Source of the DNA: Erysipelotrichaceae bacterium
Lineage (GTDB): Bacteria > Bacillota_I > Bacilli_A > Erysipelotrichales > Erysipelotrichaceae
Reading direction: 5' to 3'
Assembly: GCA_017418585.1 (NCBI GenBank)
Contig: JAFONG010000190.1
Span: 1-15,608, forward strand
Length of the DNA: 15,608 nt
A program made the translations under genes and the position numbers. Positions 7,992 to 15,135 of this stretch are shown here, one piece after another. The notes under the pieces were generated by a model. The model saw nothing but the letters and a program-made list of their open reading frames with translations, did not search any database and was not told where the DNA came from. The stretch's first letter is position 1. The number at the start of each line of letters is the position of its first letter.

Positions 7992-8549
7992 CTACCAAAG
8001 AAACATCAGCAGCCAGGCAATGACCATACCCATGGCCAGACAGCTGAAATGCGAAGTACCGTCCACTCCCGGCAGCACCGACATGATCACCAGAGAAGCC
8101 AGAGAACGTCCCATGGAAAGCAGTCCGTCCATCCCGAAGTATTTCATCACCACCAGCAGATACGCGCCTATCAGCCCGCAGATCGCTCCTGAAGCGCCCT
8201 GGGACATCGTATAGTCGTCTCTCCTGTTGTGACGGATCTGCAGCGCCAAAAACTTCCCCAGGATCATCGATCCGAAGTAGATCACCAGCATCTGCCCCGA
8301 TCCGAAGATACTCTCCGCAGCCGTGCCGATATTGATCAAAGAGATCATGTTGCAGGCAATGTGGGCGATATCGCTGTGCGTAAAGGAACTCGTAAGAATA
8401 CGGTAGTATTCCTTCCGGTTAAACACGCTGTGATAGGAGACCGCCAGATCATCGCTGTCCAGCCTTCCCCCCATTATCATCATAAAAACGACAATATTGA
8501 TCAGAACTAGCAAGTACGTAAACATACCTATATTATAAATCACAAACAT
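7992..8549 (-). CDS. Rhomboid-family intramembrane serine protease
   Basis: 185 residues, six predicted membrane helices. It carries the rhomboid signatures: HIACNM (H-x3-N, second helix), GASGAICG with catalytic Ser120, and GTSHFSCLAMG with catalytic His167 followed by a glycine helix. It would cleave membrane-anchored proteins within the bilayer; substrates are unknown. The compact size matches the basic six-helix bacterial form with no extra domains. Start choice is uncertain: the ATG at 8549 has no ribosome site, and a TATAAT (8532-8537) lies between it and the next in-frame ATG at 8525. Starting at 8525 would remove eight residues and still leave the first helix. It is divergent from the CHAP gene and followed on the same strand by the antitoxin operon. 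Confidence 0.85.
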   Translation of the reverse strand: MFVIYNIGMFTYLLVLINIVVFMMIMGGRLDSDDLAVSYHSVFNRKEYYRILTSSFTHSDIAHIACNMISLINIGTAAESIFGSGQMLVIYFGSMILGKFLALQIRHNRRDDYTMSQGASGAICGLIGAYLLVVMKYFGMDGLLSMGRSLASLVIMSVLPGVDGTSHFSCLAMGMVIAWLLMFLW

Positions 8550-8577
8550 TTACAAATTGAAAAAACAGTATTACAAT
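8549..8577 (+). promoter_or_regulatory. Promoter of the CHAP gene
   Basis: TTTACA (8549-8554) and TACAAT (8572-8577) with a 17-base spacer. The start codon is only 14 bases past the -10, so the mRNA leader would be about 7 bases with no room for a ribosome site. Confidence 0.6.
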
Positions 8578-8591
8578 ATAACAGTTGTTTT

Positions 8592-9452
8592 ATGACACGA
8601 AGAAAAAACGGAAGTAACGGCGTAAAATCCGTTACGAAACATAACACGAAAAACACGGAGCATACCGCTCTGATAGATATTCTTACGATCGCCATCATCA
8701 CTGCCGCAGCAGTCTATTTTTTACTGTTCTCGGTACCGCGCATCCTCTACGCCTACACCGGCAGGGACGAACAGATCGACTTTGAACAGACCTATCTTGC
8801 GGAAAAACTGCTGAAAGGATACAGGGACACTTCCCTGGATTTCTTCGGCGAATACGAGGAAGAACCTGAGCTCATCGAAAACATCCTTCCGTATCCGATC
8901 TACCACTCCGTCTCCAACTACTACATGTATTCGGGCGTATATTCTCTGGGATCCTTGCCTGCCAGAAAAGCCTGGGCCCATGCCTACGACCTGGCCAGAC
9001 AGGGACTGATACACGGCTCATCTACGGGCTATCAGTGCACCTTCTTCGCCCAGATGTGGTTCTACGACATCTACGGCTTCAATTCCTCCGGCAACTCCGG
9101 ATCGGGTGACGGCAGAAACTTCGCCTACAAGGTCTATCAGACCCACACGTACAGAGACGAGGAAGGAAAGCTCTGCCACTGGTTCGAACTGGGCAGCGAA
9201 CCGAAGACCATGGGCATCATCTCCATCTCCGGCATCTCCAACGAGAGCGGACACGTCATCTGCGTCGATGAAGTGGACTACGTCAACAACACGATCACCA
9301 TTTCCGACGGCAACTACCGCAACAAGGGCGAAGCCCGCATCAGAGTAACGATGACCCTGGACCAGTTCTACCGCACCAATCCGGGCAGATACACCTTCGT
9401 CAATCCGACTCTGGAACTGCTGGAAACACTGAAAGAAAACGAAACAGAATGA
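8592..9452 (+). CDS. Membrane-anchored CHAP-domain cell-wall hydrolase
   Basis: 286 residues. The first 25 are basic and polar, a hydrophobic helix spans about 26-50, and the rest should lie outside the membrane. The C-terminal half (about 135-265) is a CHAP amidase/peptidase domain: GYQCTFFAQMW with nucleophile Cys149, IYGFNSSGN, SGHVICVDEV with His221, and ITISDGNYRN. CHAP domains cut peptide cross-links or the amide bond in peptidoglycan; which bond is cut here is unknown. There is no separate cell-wall binding domain, so the membrane anchor probably holds it at the surface. It has its own promoter and a strong terminator, so it is likely monocistronic. No ribosome site precedes the ATG, which fits a near-leaderless mRNA. 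Confidence 0.82.
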   Translation: MTRRKNGSNGVKSVTKHNTKNTEHTALIDILTIAIITAAAVYFLLFSVPRILYAYTGRDEQIDFEQTYLAEKLLKGYRDTSLDFFGEYEEEPELIENILPYPIYHSVSNYYMYSGVYSLGSLPARKAWAHAYDLARQGLIHGSSTGYQCTFFAQMWFYDIYGFNSSGNSGSGDGRNFAYKVYQTHTYRDEEGKLCHWFELGSEPKTMGIISISGISNESGHVICVDEVDYVNNTITISDGNYRNKGEARIRVTMTLDQFYRTNPGRYTFVNPTLELLETLKENETE

Positions 9453-9482
9453 ATCATCGGGATATCCCGATGATTCTTTTTT
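9451..9482 (+). terminator. Rho-independent terminator after the CHAP gene
   Basis: A perfectly symmetrical 26-base palindrome (GAATCATCGGGAT and its complement) followed by a T run. The stem begins inside the CHAP stop codon. Confidence 0.9.
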
Positions 9483-9516
9483 ATATATAATATAGACAAC
9501 CCCAGGGAGGTACATC

Positions 9517-10146
9517 ATGGCAAAAGTTCTTCTACTCAACGGCAGCCCGCATCCAAACGGATGCACGGCAACGGCACTGCAGGAAATGATCAAGGTCTTT
9601 GAAGAGGAAGACGTAGAGACGGAGCTGATACAGGTAGGAAGCCACAGCATCCGCGGCTGCATCGCCTGCGAATCCTGTTCCAAAACAGGGAAGTGCGTTT
9701 TTGACGATCTGGTCAATGAAACCGCGCCAAAACTTGCGGAAGCCGACGGACTGGTCGTCGGATCACCGGTCTACTACGGATCCCCGAACGGAACCATCAT
9801 CTCCTTCATGGACCGTCTGTTCTACAGCACGGGAAGCATTCCGAAACACATGAAGGTCGGTGCCGCAGTCGTATCCTGCCGCCGGGGAGGCAATACCGCC
9901 AGTTTCGATGTCCTGAACAAGTACTTCACGATCAGCGGCATGCCTCTGGCATCCGCCAACTACTGGAACCAGGTACACGGCTTTACGGCCGAAGATGTCA
10001 AGAAAGACCTGGAAGGACTGCAGACCATGCGCAACCTCGCCAGAAACATGGCTTTCATGATCCGGGCGATCGCTGCGGAAAAAGAAAAATCGGGACTTCC
10101 ATTACGTGAACGCGGAGCGTTCACCAGCTTCCCGGACGGAAAATAA
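9517..10146 (+). CDS. NAD(P)H-dependent flavodoxin-fold reductase
   Basis: 209 residues. The start MAKVLLLNGSPHPNGCTATAL is the first beta strand and phosphate loop of the flavodoxin-like NADPH-dependent FMN reductase family, although NGC replaces the more usual GNT. SIRGCIACESCSKTGKC (about residues 46-62) resembles the cysteine loop of iron-sulfur flavoproteins and their relatives. GSPVYYGSPNG (about 87-97) is the FMN isoalloxazine loop. It should bind FMN and transfer electrons from NAD(P)H to an unknown acceptor in the cytosol. Whether a cluster is bound is not clear; the cysteines are spaced C-x2-C-x5-C. GGGAGG lies 7 bases before the ATG, and a TATAAT (9486-9491) without a clear -35 sits upstream. 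It is followed by a bidirectional terminator, so it stands alone. Confidence 0.85.
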   Translation: MAKVLLLNGSPHPNGCTATALQEMIKVFEEEDVETELIQVGSHSIRGCIACESCSKTGKCVFDDLVNETAPKLAEADGLVVGSPVYYGSPNGTIISFMDRLFYSTGSIPKHMKVGAAVVSCRRGGNTASFDVLNKYFTISGMPLASANYWNQVHGFTAEDVKKDLEGLQTMRNLARNMAFMIRAIAAEKEKSGLPLRERGAFTSFPDGK

Positions 10147-10170
10147 AAGAGCTCTTCAGAGCTCTTTTTT
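10145..10170. terminator. Bidirectional terminator between convergent reductase and HAD genes
   Basis: Stem AAGAGCTC / GAGCTCTT with loop TTCA, extended by A-T pairs, with a T run on each strand. It overlaps the reductase stop and ends 7 bases before the HAD stop on the other strand. Confidence 0.88.
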
Positions 10171-10177
10171 ATGATCT

Positions 10178-11020
10178 CTACAGTATATGTTTAAACACGA
10201 AATCGCCGAAACCCCCCTGCCCACAGTCCAAATCGGTAATGTATCCGGCGACCGCCTTGGTGCACGCCTGTCCGTCTCTTAAACACACGCCCATGCCCGA
10301 GGCTTCGATCATCTCGTTGTCGTTGTCCGCATCGCCGAACGCCGCGACATCCTTAAGATCGATGCCATGTCTTCTGCAGAAGATTTCCAGCGCATAGGCC
10401 TTGGAAGCCTTCGCATGAACGATCTCGTAGGTCTTCCCGGTGGTCTTGACGATCTTGAAGTGTTCCTTGTGCTTTTCAAGCAGCGGTTTTATATCCCTGA
10501 GCAGCCGGTCCATGTCGTTGTCTTCCTTCATCAGCAGAAACTTGTAGAAGTTTCCCTCCGCCAGAAAGTCGTCCTTACTTTCCGCCAGCCTGACATCCCT
10601 GTCCATCTGTCTGAAAATCTTGTAAAACTGGGAGTCCTTCCTCCTAAACAGCGTATACGTATCGATATAGGCGTGGTAGTCGTAGCCGCAGGCATCCAGA
10701 AAATCCAGGATGTCTTCCACCCATTCCTTTTCCAGCACCAGAAGAGTCTCTTCCTTCTTTTCAAGACCGTCGTAGAGTGCCTGACCGTTGACGCCGATCA
10801 GCAGTTCCGGTTCGAAGTTGAGACCCCATTCCTTGATCTTGTTGCGCAGCTGCAGAACGGTTCTTCCCGAAGCAAGACCGAAGAGAAAACCCTGCCGATG
10901 CAGCTCTTCCATCGCTTTTTTGTTCAGATCAGGCAGACCGTTCATGTACCCTATCAGGGTCAGATCGATATCCGCGACCACCAGTTTAATGCCTTTACTG
11001 TTCATATCCTTATTCATCAT
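10178..11020 (-). CDS. Cof-type HAD-superfamily phosphatase
   Basis: 280 residues from the first ATG. The four HAD motifs are present in order: ADIDLTL (DxDxT nucleophile loop, about 16-22), SGRT (motif II), a conserved lysine in AKASKAYAL (motif III), and FGDADNDNEMI (motif IV, magnesium ligands). The cap between motifs II and III is the large C2 type seen in Cof/YkrA-like hydrolases, which dephosphorylate sugar phosphates or nucleotides; the substrate cannot be told. It is probably cytosolic. The start is uncertain. The ATG at 11020 has no ribosome site and lies inside a -10-like TATGAT (11016-11021, TTGTGG 16 bases further up). The in-frame ATG at 11005 fits the usual short N-terminus before IKLVVADID and would give a nearly leaderless mRNA. 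It is divergent from the pyrophosphatase gene. Confidence 0.87.
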   Translation of the reverse strand: MMNKDMNSKGIKLVVADIDLTLIGYMNGLPDLNKKAMEELHRQGFLFGLASGRTVLQLRNKIKEWGLNFEPELLIGVNGQALYDGLEKKEETLLVLEKEWVEDILDFLDACGYDYHAYIDTYTLFRRKDSQFYKIFRQMDRDVRLAESKDDFLAEGNFYKFLLMKEDNDMDRLLRDIKPLLEKHKEHFKIVKTTGKTYEIVHAKASKAYALEIFCRRHGIDLKDVAAFGDADNDNEMIEASGMGVCLRDGQACTKAVAGYITDLDCGQGGFGDFVFKHIL

Positions 11021-11107
11021 AGCAGAAACTCATGTTGCCACAAAACGGAATGCATCGATGAATGTATAATGATATAGAAGATCCGTTTGACAAAGGAGAC
11101 GCAAAAC

Positions 11108-12226
11108 ATGAACAACAGAACATACAGGATACTGGGAATACTGCTGGCGGCCTTCCTGGTAGGGATATCCTATCTGGCCGGAAGAAACAGCGCAGAAAAC
11201 AAACTGCTGAAACAGCGGGAAACGCTGCAGATGCTCAACAGAAGCAGCGTCGAAAACATGATCGTGGAAGAAGGAAGGACCATCTACGTCATCGGACACA
11301 AGAGTCCCGACTCCGACACGGTTTGCAGAGCGATCGCCTATGCCCGGCTTCTAGGCATGCTGGGACATGAGGCGCAGGCCGTCATCAGCGAACCTGTGAA
11401 CCATGAAACGGAGTATATACTGAAACAGGCGGGAGCGGAATCTCCTGAAGTGCTTTACGATGCCTCGGGAGAATACATCTTCCTGGTCGACCACAGCGAA
11501 TATGCCCAGGCGGTAGAAGGACTGGTAGATGCCCATATCGTCGGCGTCATCGACCATCACGGCGTCGGAACACTCAGCACCGGCAACCAGGTCGTCTATG
11601 AAGGAAGACCGATCGGTTCCACTGCGACCATCGTCTGGCTGGACTATCTCAACTACGGTCTCGAGATCGATCAGAAAACGGCATATCTCCTGCTAGGAGC
11701 AGTGCTTTCCGATACGGACAATCTGACCGGCTCGACCACGACTCAAGCCGACAGGGAAGCCGTAAGAACACTGGCTCAAACGGCAGGCGTGGAAGACGTC
11801 AACGAACTCTATGCCCGCATGCACGAACAGAAGCTTTCCTACGAAGGCATGAGCAGCGAACAGATCCTCTTCCACGACTACAAGGAATACGAGGCATCCG
11901 GCACGACGTTCGGCATCGGCATTGTCGATGCGATCGATGAAGAAACGGCTGCAGAACTTGCGCAGCGCATGAAGGAAGTCCTTCCGGAAGCTTTCGGTAC
12001 CAGAAACGTCGATCTGATGTACGCATCCGTAGGAATCAGGGAAAACGGAGAGAAGATCGACTACATCGTACCGGCCAATGAACTCTCCGAGACCGTGTTC
12101 AAGAACGCCTTCCCTAACTTTGATGAATACGACGGAACATCCTACATCTTCAGAACAGGTCTGGGAAGAAAAACCAAGTTCGTGCCTGGATTGACCGATT
12201 ATCTCGGTGCTCATCCGCACGAATAG
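11108..12226 (+). CDS. Membrane-anchored DHH/DHHA2 manganese-dependent inorganic pyrophosphatase-like protein
   Basis: 372 residues. An N-terminal hydrophobic helix (about 8-27) after MNNRTYR looks like an uncleaved signal anchor, and a linker runs to about 55. The DHH domain follows: IGHKSPDSDTVCRAIAYA (family HxNPDxD, here Ser for Asn), LVDHSE, VIDHHGVG (the DHH box) and SDTDNLTGST. All expected Mn ligands are present (His, Asp, Asp, Asp, His, Asp). The C-terminal DHHA2 domain ends with GRKTKFVPGL, matching the SRKKQVVP substrate loop. Soluble family II pyrophosphatases are about 310 residues and cytosolic; the anchor and linker explain the extra length. It would hydrolyse pyrophosphate or a related compound, probably outside the membrane. 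The start is ATG 11108 with AAGGAG nine bases upstream, rather than TTG 11087. TATAAT (11065-11070) is a likely -10. Confidence 0.85.
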   Translation: MNNRTYRILGILLAAFLVGISYLAGRNSAENKLLKQRETLQMLNRSSVENMIVEEGRTIYVIGHKSPDSDTVCRAIAYARLLGMLGHEAQAVISEPVNHETEYILKQAGAESPEVLYDASGEYIFLVDHSEYAQAVEGLVDAHIVGVIDHHGVGTLSTGNQVVYEGRPIGSTATIVWLDYLNYGLEIDQKTAYLLLGAVLSDTDNLTGSTTTQADREAVRTLAQTAGVEDVNELYARMHEQKLSYEGMSSEQILFHDYKEYEASGTTFGIGIVDAIDEETAAELAQRMKEVLPEAFGTRNVDLMYASVGIRENGEKIDYIVPANELSETVFKNAFPNFDEYDGTSYIFRTGLGRKTKFVPGLTDYLGAHPHE

Positions 12227-12270
12227 AACCTTTACAGGGTCAGATAGATCTGATCTACGGAGGCAAAGCG

Positions 12271-12699
12271 ATGAAAAAAGACTACAGAAAAAACATGACC
12301 GGTTTTCAGTACAAACTGATCCTTGGCATATTCATTACAGGATTTCTGCTGGGACTGGTTCTGCTGGTAATGACATTCGACATTCAGAGCTTCATGACCT
12401 GGGCTTTCATCATCTGGGAGGCTTTTCTGGTCTTGACGATCTATTGCTGGATTGATGAGGAACGCTATGCAAAATACGAGTATTATGGCACTCCCGTCAT
12501 GTTCGGGCTGCTGGCTCTTCTGTTTGCCGCTCTTGCCATAGGAGGTCTGTATATCGGGGTCGTTTCATACGTTGAAGAATCATCTCTATCCGGTCCGCTT
12601 GGCGGTATCCTGGGTTCGTTCTGCTGCGGGCTGTGTTCATATTTTTCCTATATCTTCTATATCCGTCCGTATTTCAATAAAGATAAAGAAGATGCCTGA
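12271..12699 (+). CDS. Small four-helix membrane protein of unknown function
   Basis: 142 residues. Four hydrophobic segments are visible: about 16-37, 42-60, 75-99 and 110-131. The N-terminus (MKKDYRKNM) and C-terminus (NKDKEDA) are charged, consistent with both ends in the cytosol. An acidic/aromatic stretch WIDEERYAKYEYY links helices two and three. A paired-cysteine segment (GSFCCGLCSYFSY) lies in the last helix. I do not recognise a family. GGAGG lies 8 bases before the ATG. It starts 44 bases after the pyrophosphatase stop on the same strand with no terminator between them, so the two are probably co-transcribed; a functional link is possible but unproven. A strong terminator follows. 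Confidence 0.75.
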   Translation: MKKDYRKNMTGFQYKLILGIFITGFLLGLVLLVMTFDIQSFMTWAFIIWEAFLVLTIYCWIDEERYAKYEYYGTPVMFGLLALLFAALAIGGLYIGVVSYVEESSLSGPLGGILGSFCCGLCSYFSYIFYIRPYFNKDKEDA

Positions 12700-12729
12700 A
12701 GCAGATTTACGGCAGCTGAAGCAGATTTA
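12696..12729 (+). repeat. 14-base direct repeat at the end of the membrane-protein gene
   Basis: CTGAAGCAGATTTA occurs at 12696-12709 and again at 12716-12729, separated by CGGCAG (20-base period). The first copy contains the TGA stop codon of the membrane-protein gene, and the second runs into the terminator stem. It looks like a small slippage duplication. Confidence 0.8.
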
Positions 12730-12762
12730 AAAAGTCTCAGTCATTATTGACAGAGACTTTTT
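12729..12762. terminator. Bidirectional terminator between convergent genes
   Basis: Arms AAAAAGTCTC and GAGACTTTTT enclose an inner stem GTCA/TGAC with loop TTAT, separated by one A-A mismatch. T runs occur on both strands. It serves the membrane-protein gene (+) and the secreted-protein gene (-). Confidence 0.88.
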
Positions 12763-12782
12763 GAATTGTCTGTATGTGACGC

Positions 12783-14354
12783 TTATTCTATGCCGGTCGT
12801 AGGGATCCTGTATGGCGTATCAGGTGAAGAAGTTTTCTTGACTTTCAGGGCTGTTTCAACTATTCCGTCGGTGAAGTTGACTGTGACCGGATGTTCTCCT
12901 TCGGAAAGCCTGCTTAGGGTCGATGCCTTGAGAGTGATGACCGTGCTGCCTTTCTCTGCAGTATAGTCGGTATCTTTTGTCAGTTCTTCTCCATCCAGCT
13001 TTACGCCTGCAAAGCGTTCGAAGCAGGATCCGTCATTGACATTGCGCTTGACGGCAAGCGTATAGTCTTTGCCGCTGTCTAAGGCATAGGTTCCGCCTGC
13101 TCCTGAAGTAACAGTGTATTCAGGAGTGACGGATTTGATGAGGACTTCCTTTGCGACATTGCCGTCTTTATCGCAGACGGTGAACACTTCCCGTCCGATA
13201 CCGGCATCGCCTTTGATGATCTTTCCGTCTTCAGGCGTCACGATCTCGAGACCGTTGATTTCAAAAGAAACTAATGCGCATATCGCCGCTATCGCTCTCT
13301 GAGCCTGACTTGACGCAACAGCTTTAACTTCGCTGTTTCCGCTGATGGAGATACGGTCAGCTAAAACGGCTAACTCATCGCCTGTCGCCTCCAGTCTGCT
13401 GCCTTCGATTTTCAAAGGTCCGAGAACGCTTATGCTTCCTGAAGCGCTTGTTGCTTTGACTTCGCTTCCGTTGCTTATATGAAAGCCGGCGCCCCCAACT
13501 TTCATATAACCGTTTATCGTAACAGATGTTTTGTCGATGATGAGTTTGTCTGTTACCTCTATGCAATCTTTTTTGCTGTTTACAGTCAGGCTCCCGCTTC
13601 CGGTGATCGTCAGAACCCCATCGTAGCTGTCAATAGCCAGTGAGGAACTGTCGATACTCCCTACCGTATTGTTTCCGGACAGGGAGATGGTAAGATCCTC
13701 GTTTGTAGAAATGCACGACGGAGTTACACTATAAGCGGTATTGGTATCGGTAATGTTCGCATTGCTGAGAGCAAGGACATTCGTCTCAGGATCATAGCTC
13801 CAGCCTTCCGTCTCGTTGCTCAGGTATGCGCTTGTGACCTGCCTGCTGCCGACCCAGAGAGGATATTCGGTTAATACCGGTTCATCGGCCGGTTCCAACA
13901 CGAATGTGATGGATCTGATCCTAAATAATGTTCTTTCTTCTACATCGATCGTAGCTTTATTGCCGCCCTTTGTCCATTTCCAAGTAAGTCTATTAACTGC
14001 TTCCCAATTCGCCGGGCATGACATCAAAGAATCCGCTAAATTAATCGTAATGCTTGTAAACTGATTGCCTTCGCTGGCTTCGAAAGAAAGTGAACTAGGG
14101 CCAAAGAATCTAAACTCTGCACAAGAATCTTGTTCGTAGAAATGAACATCGCCCGTGACGGTCGCTGTGACCAAATTGTCTTTATCGGTGAATGAAGAAT
14201 CACCGCCGAAAAACTCATCTTCCCAGGTCGAAGAATCAAAAACGACTTCTGTGACAGCCGCATCCACTCTCTTTCCTGCAAAAGGCATAAGGCCTATCAG
14301 CAAGGCGATCACCGCCAGTAATGTAACGATTGTCTTTCCGATCCTGTTTCTCAT
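12783..14354 (-). CDS. Secreted beta-repeat protein with carbohydrate-binding-like and X2-like domains, ends in IPTTG
   Basis: 523 residues. A classic signal peptide is visible: MRNRIGKTIV, a hydrophobic core to about 24, and a cleavage region near KRVDAA (about 28-33). Residues 35-155 form a Ser/Thr/Phe-rich domain I do not recognise. About 165-205 contains LWVGSRQVTSAYLSNE and WSYDPETNVLALSNANI, a motif common in secreted proteins of gut Bacillota. About 205-345 is a beta-helix-like repeat region (LTISLSGNNT, LTITGSGSLTV, LIIDKTSVTI, ISISGNSEV), reminiscent of Cthe_2159-type carbohydrate-binding proteins. About 405-505 resembles a CBM_X2-type immunoglobulin-like domain (DSGKDYTLAVKRN, GVKLDGEELTKDTDYT, LSEGEHPVTVNFTDG). 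The chain stops at YRIPTTGIE: an LPxTG-like pentapeptide without the usual hydrophobic helix and basic tail. The ribosome site is AAAGAGG. No catalytic motif was seen, so binding or a structural role is inferred. Confidence 0.8.
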   Translation of the reverse strand: MRNRIGKTIVTLLAVIALLIGLMPFAGKRVDAAVTEVVFDSSTWEDEFFGGDSSFTDKDNLVTATVTGDVHFYEQDSCAEFRFFGPSSLSFEASEGNQFTSITINLADSLMSCPANWEAVNRLTWKWTKGGNKATIDVEERTLFRIRSITFVLEPADEPVLTEYPLWVGSRQVTSAYLSNETEGWSYDPETNVLALSNANITDTNTAYSVTPSCISTNEDLTISLSGNNTVGSIDSSSLAIDSYDGVLTITGSGSLTVNSKKDCIEVTDKLIIDKTSVTINGYMKVGGAGFHISNGSEVKATSASGSISVLGPLKIEGSRLEATGDELAVLADRISISGNSEVKAVASSQAQRAIAAICALVSFEINGLEIVTPEDGKIIKGDAGIGREVFTVCDKDGNVAKEVLIKSVTPEYTVTSGAGGTYALDSGKDYTLAVKRNVNDGSCFERFAGVKLDGEELTKDTDYTAEKGSTVITLKASTLSRLSEGEHPVTVNFTDGIVETALKVKKTSSPDTPYRIPTTGIE

Positions 14355-14398
14355 ATGTATCTACCTCTTTGCATACTTTATTGTTTCTATCTGCTTCC

Positions 14399-14428
14399 AT
14401 TATATATTACACGATAGAAGGATTTCAC
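14399..14428 (-). promoter_or_regulatory. Candidate promoter of the secreted-protein gene
   Basis: On the minus strand TATAAT (14399-14404), with GTGAAA 18 bases upstream (14423-14428). The expected leader is about 40 bases and holds an AAAGAGG ribosome site. Confidence 0.5.
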
Positions 14429-14462
14429 TTTTGAATTGTGTTCGCTAAAGTATACTTTTATG

Positions 14463-14489
14463 AACGCTATTCAAAAGAGTAGCGTTTTT
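14463..14489 (+). terminator. Orphan terminator hairpin at the left edge of the AT-rich island
   Basis: Stem AACGCTATTC / GAGTAGCGTT (one G-U pair), loop AAAA, followed by TTTTTC. No plus-strand gene lies just upstream: the neighbour is the minus-strand secreted-protein gene, which reads away. It closely resembles the hairpin at 15387-15415 in loop and sequence. Confidence 0.7.
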
Positions 14490-14510
14490 CTTCTGAAAAA
14501 CTTGTTCAAA

Positions 14511-14538
14511 TTGACAAAGCTTCGGGGGGTACTATTTT
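14511..14538 (+). promoter_or_regulatory. Candidate promoter of the SHOCT gene
   Basis: TTGACA (14511-14516), a 16-base spacer containing a run of six G, and TATTTT (14533-14538). The -35 is perfect and the -10 is weak. It leaves a leader of about 15 bases with GGAG 8 bases before the ATG. Confidence 0.45.
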
Positions 14539-14558
14539 CTTAGAATGGAGAATAGAAA

Positions 14559-15134
14559 ATGAAAACAGCACAAGAAATGCGTGATTATGCAAGATCGTTT
14601 TATTCGAGTAGATATGAGAAGATGTTTTCCAACAAATATAATTTGAACAAATGTGATTTTGAAGGAATCGAATCTATCATAACCGACGATATTATTGCTG
14701 CGTTTGGAGGGTTAAGCATATCTGCTACAGGAAAAGAAGGTATTTTTTTGGATCCAGCGATGGCATTATCAGAAGGGAAATTGTATTATAGCGCAAAAGC
14801 TAAGGATGCAATGGGATTTACGACTTCATGGTCAGATTCTAGAAAACTTGATGATGTTTCTGGTATTTCAAAACGTTCTGATGGTGCCATTATTATCACG
14901 ATGATGAATGAAGCAAGAATCGCGCTTTTGGGGTGTCAAAAAGAATATCTCGATGCCGTATACAAAGAGATTACAAGTATCGTCGAAAACTATCAAAAAA
15001 AACAATCGCTAGGAGATAGTAAAAACAGCATGTCTGTTGCTGATGAGATAAAGAAGTTTAAGGAATTATTAGATCTTGGGGCTATTTCCCAAGAAGAGTT
15101 TGATATGAAGAAAAAGGAGTTATTAGGAATCTAA
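14559..15134 (+). CDS. SHOCT-domain protein of unknown function
   Basis: 191 residues. The C-terminus (about 159-191, ADEIKKFKELLDLGAISQEE then FDMKKKELLGI) is a clear SHOCT motif, a short helical hairpin often found at the end of bacterial, frequently phage- or membrane-associated, proteins. The preceding part (about 55-150), with KEGIFLDPAMALSEGKLYYSA and DDVSGISKRSDGAIIITMM, alternates strands as in the PH-like domains that commonly precede SHOCT; this is inference. No signal peptide or membrane helix is present, so it is probably cytosolic. Its codon use is far more AT-rich than its left neighbours (many AAA, GAT, TTA), suggesting transfer. GGAG lies 8 bases before the start. It is immediately followed by a broken helix-turn-helix gene, and the two are bracketed by similar terminators. 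Confidence 0.78.
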   Translation: MKTAQEMRDYARSFYSSRYEKMFSNKYNLNKCDFEGIESIITDDIIAAFGGLSISATGKEGIFLDPAMALSEGKLYYSAKAKDAMGFTTSWSDSRKLDDVSGISKRSDGAIIITMMNEARIALLGCQKEYLDAVYKEITSIVENYQKKQSLGDSKNSMSVADEIKKFKELLDLGAISQEEFDMKKKELLGI

Positions 15135-15135
15135 T

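Noticed and set aside
9463..9491. Full promoter for the reductase gene
   Set aside because: TATAAT at 9486-9491 is good, but the -35 position falls inside the preceding terminator and matches nothing.
11087..11107. TTG start seven codons upstream for the pyrophosphatase-like gene
   Set aside because: The strong AAGGAG site lies inside that extension at the right distance from the ATG at 11108.
14451..14489. A short regulatory RNA starting after TATACT and ending at the hairpin
   Set aside because: The expected start falls at the base of the hairpin, leaving only about 27 bases, and no acceptable -35 is present.
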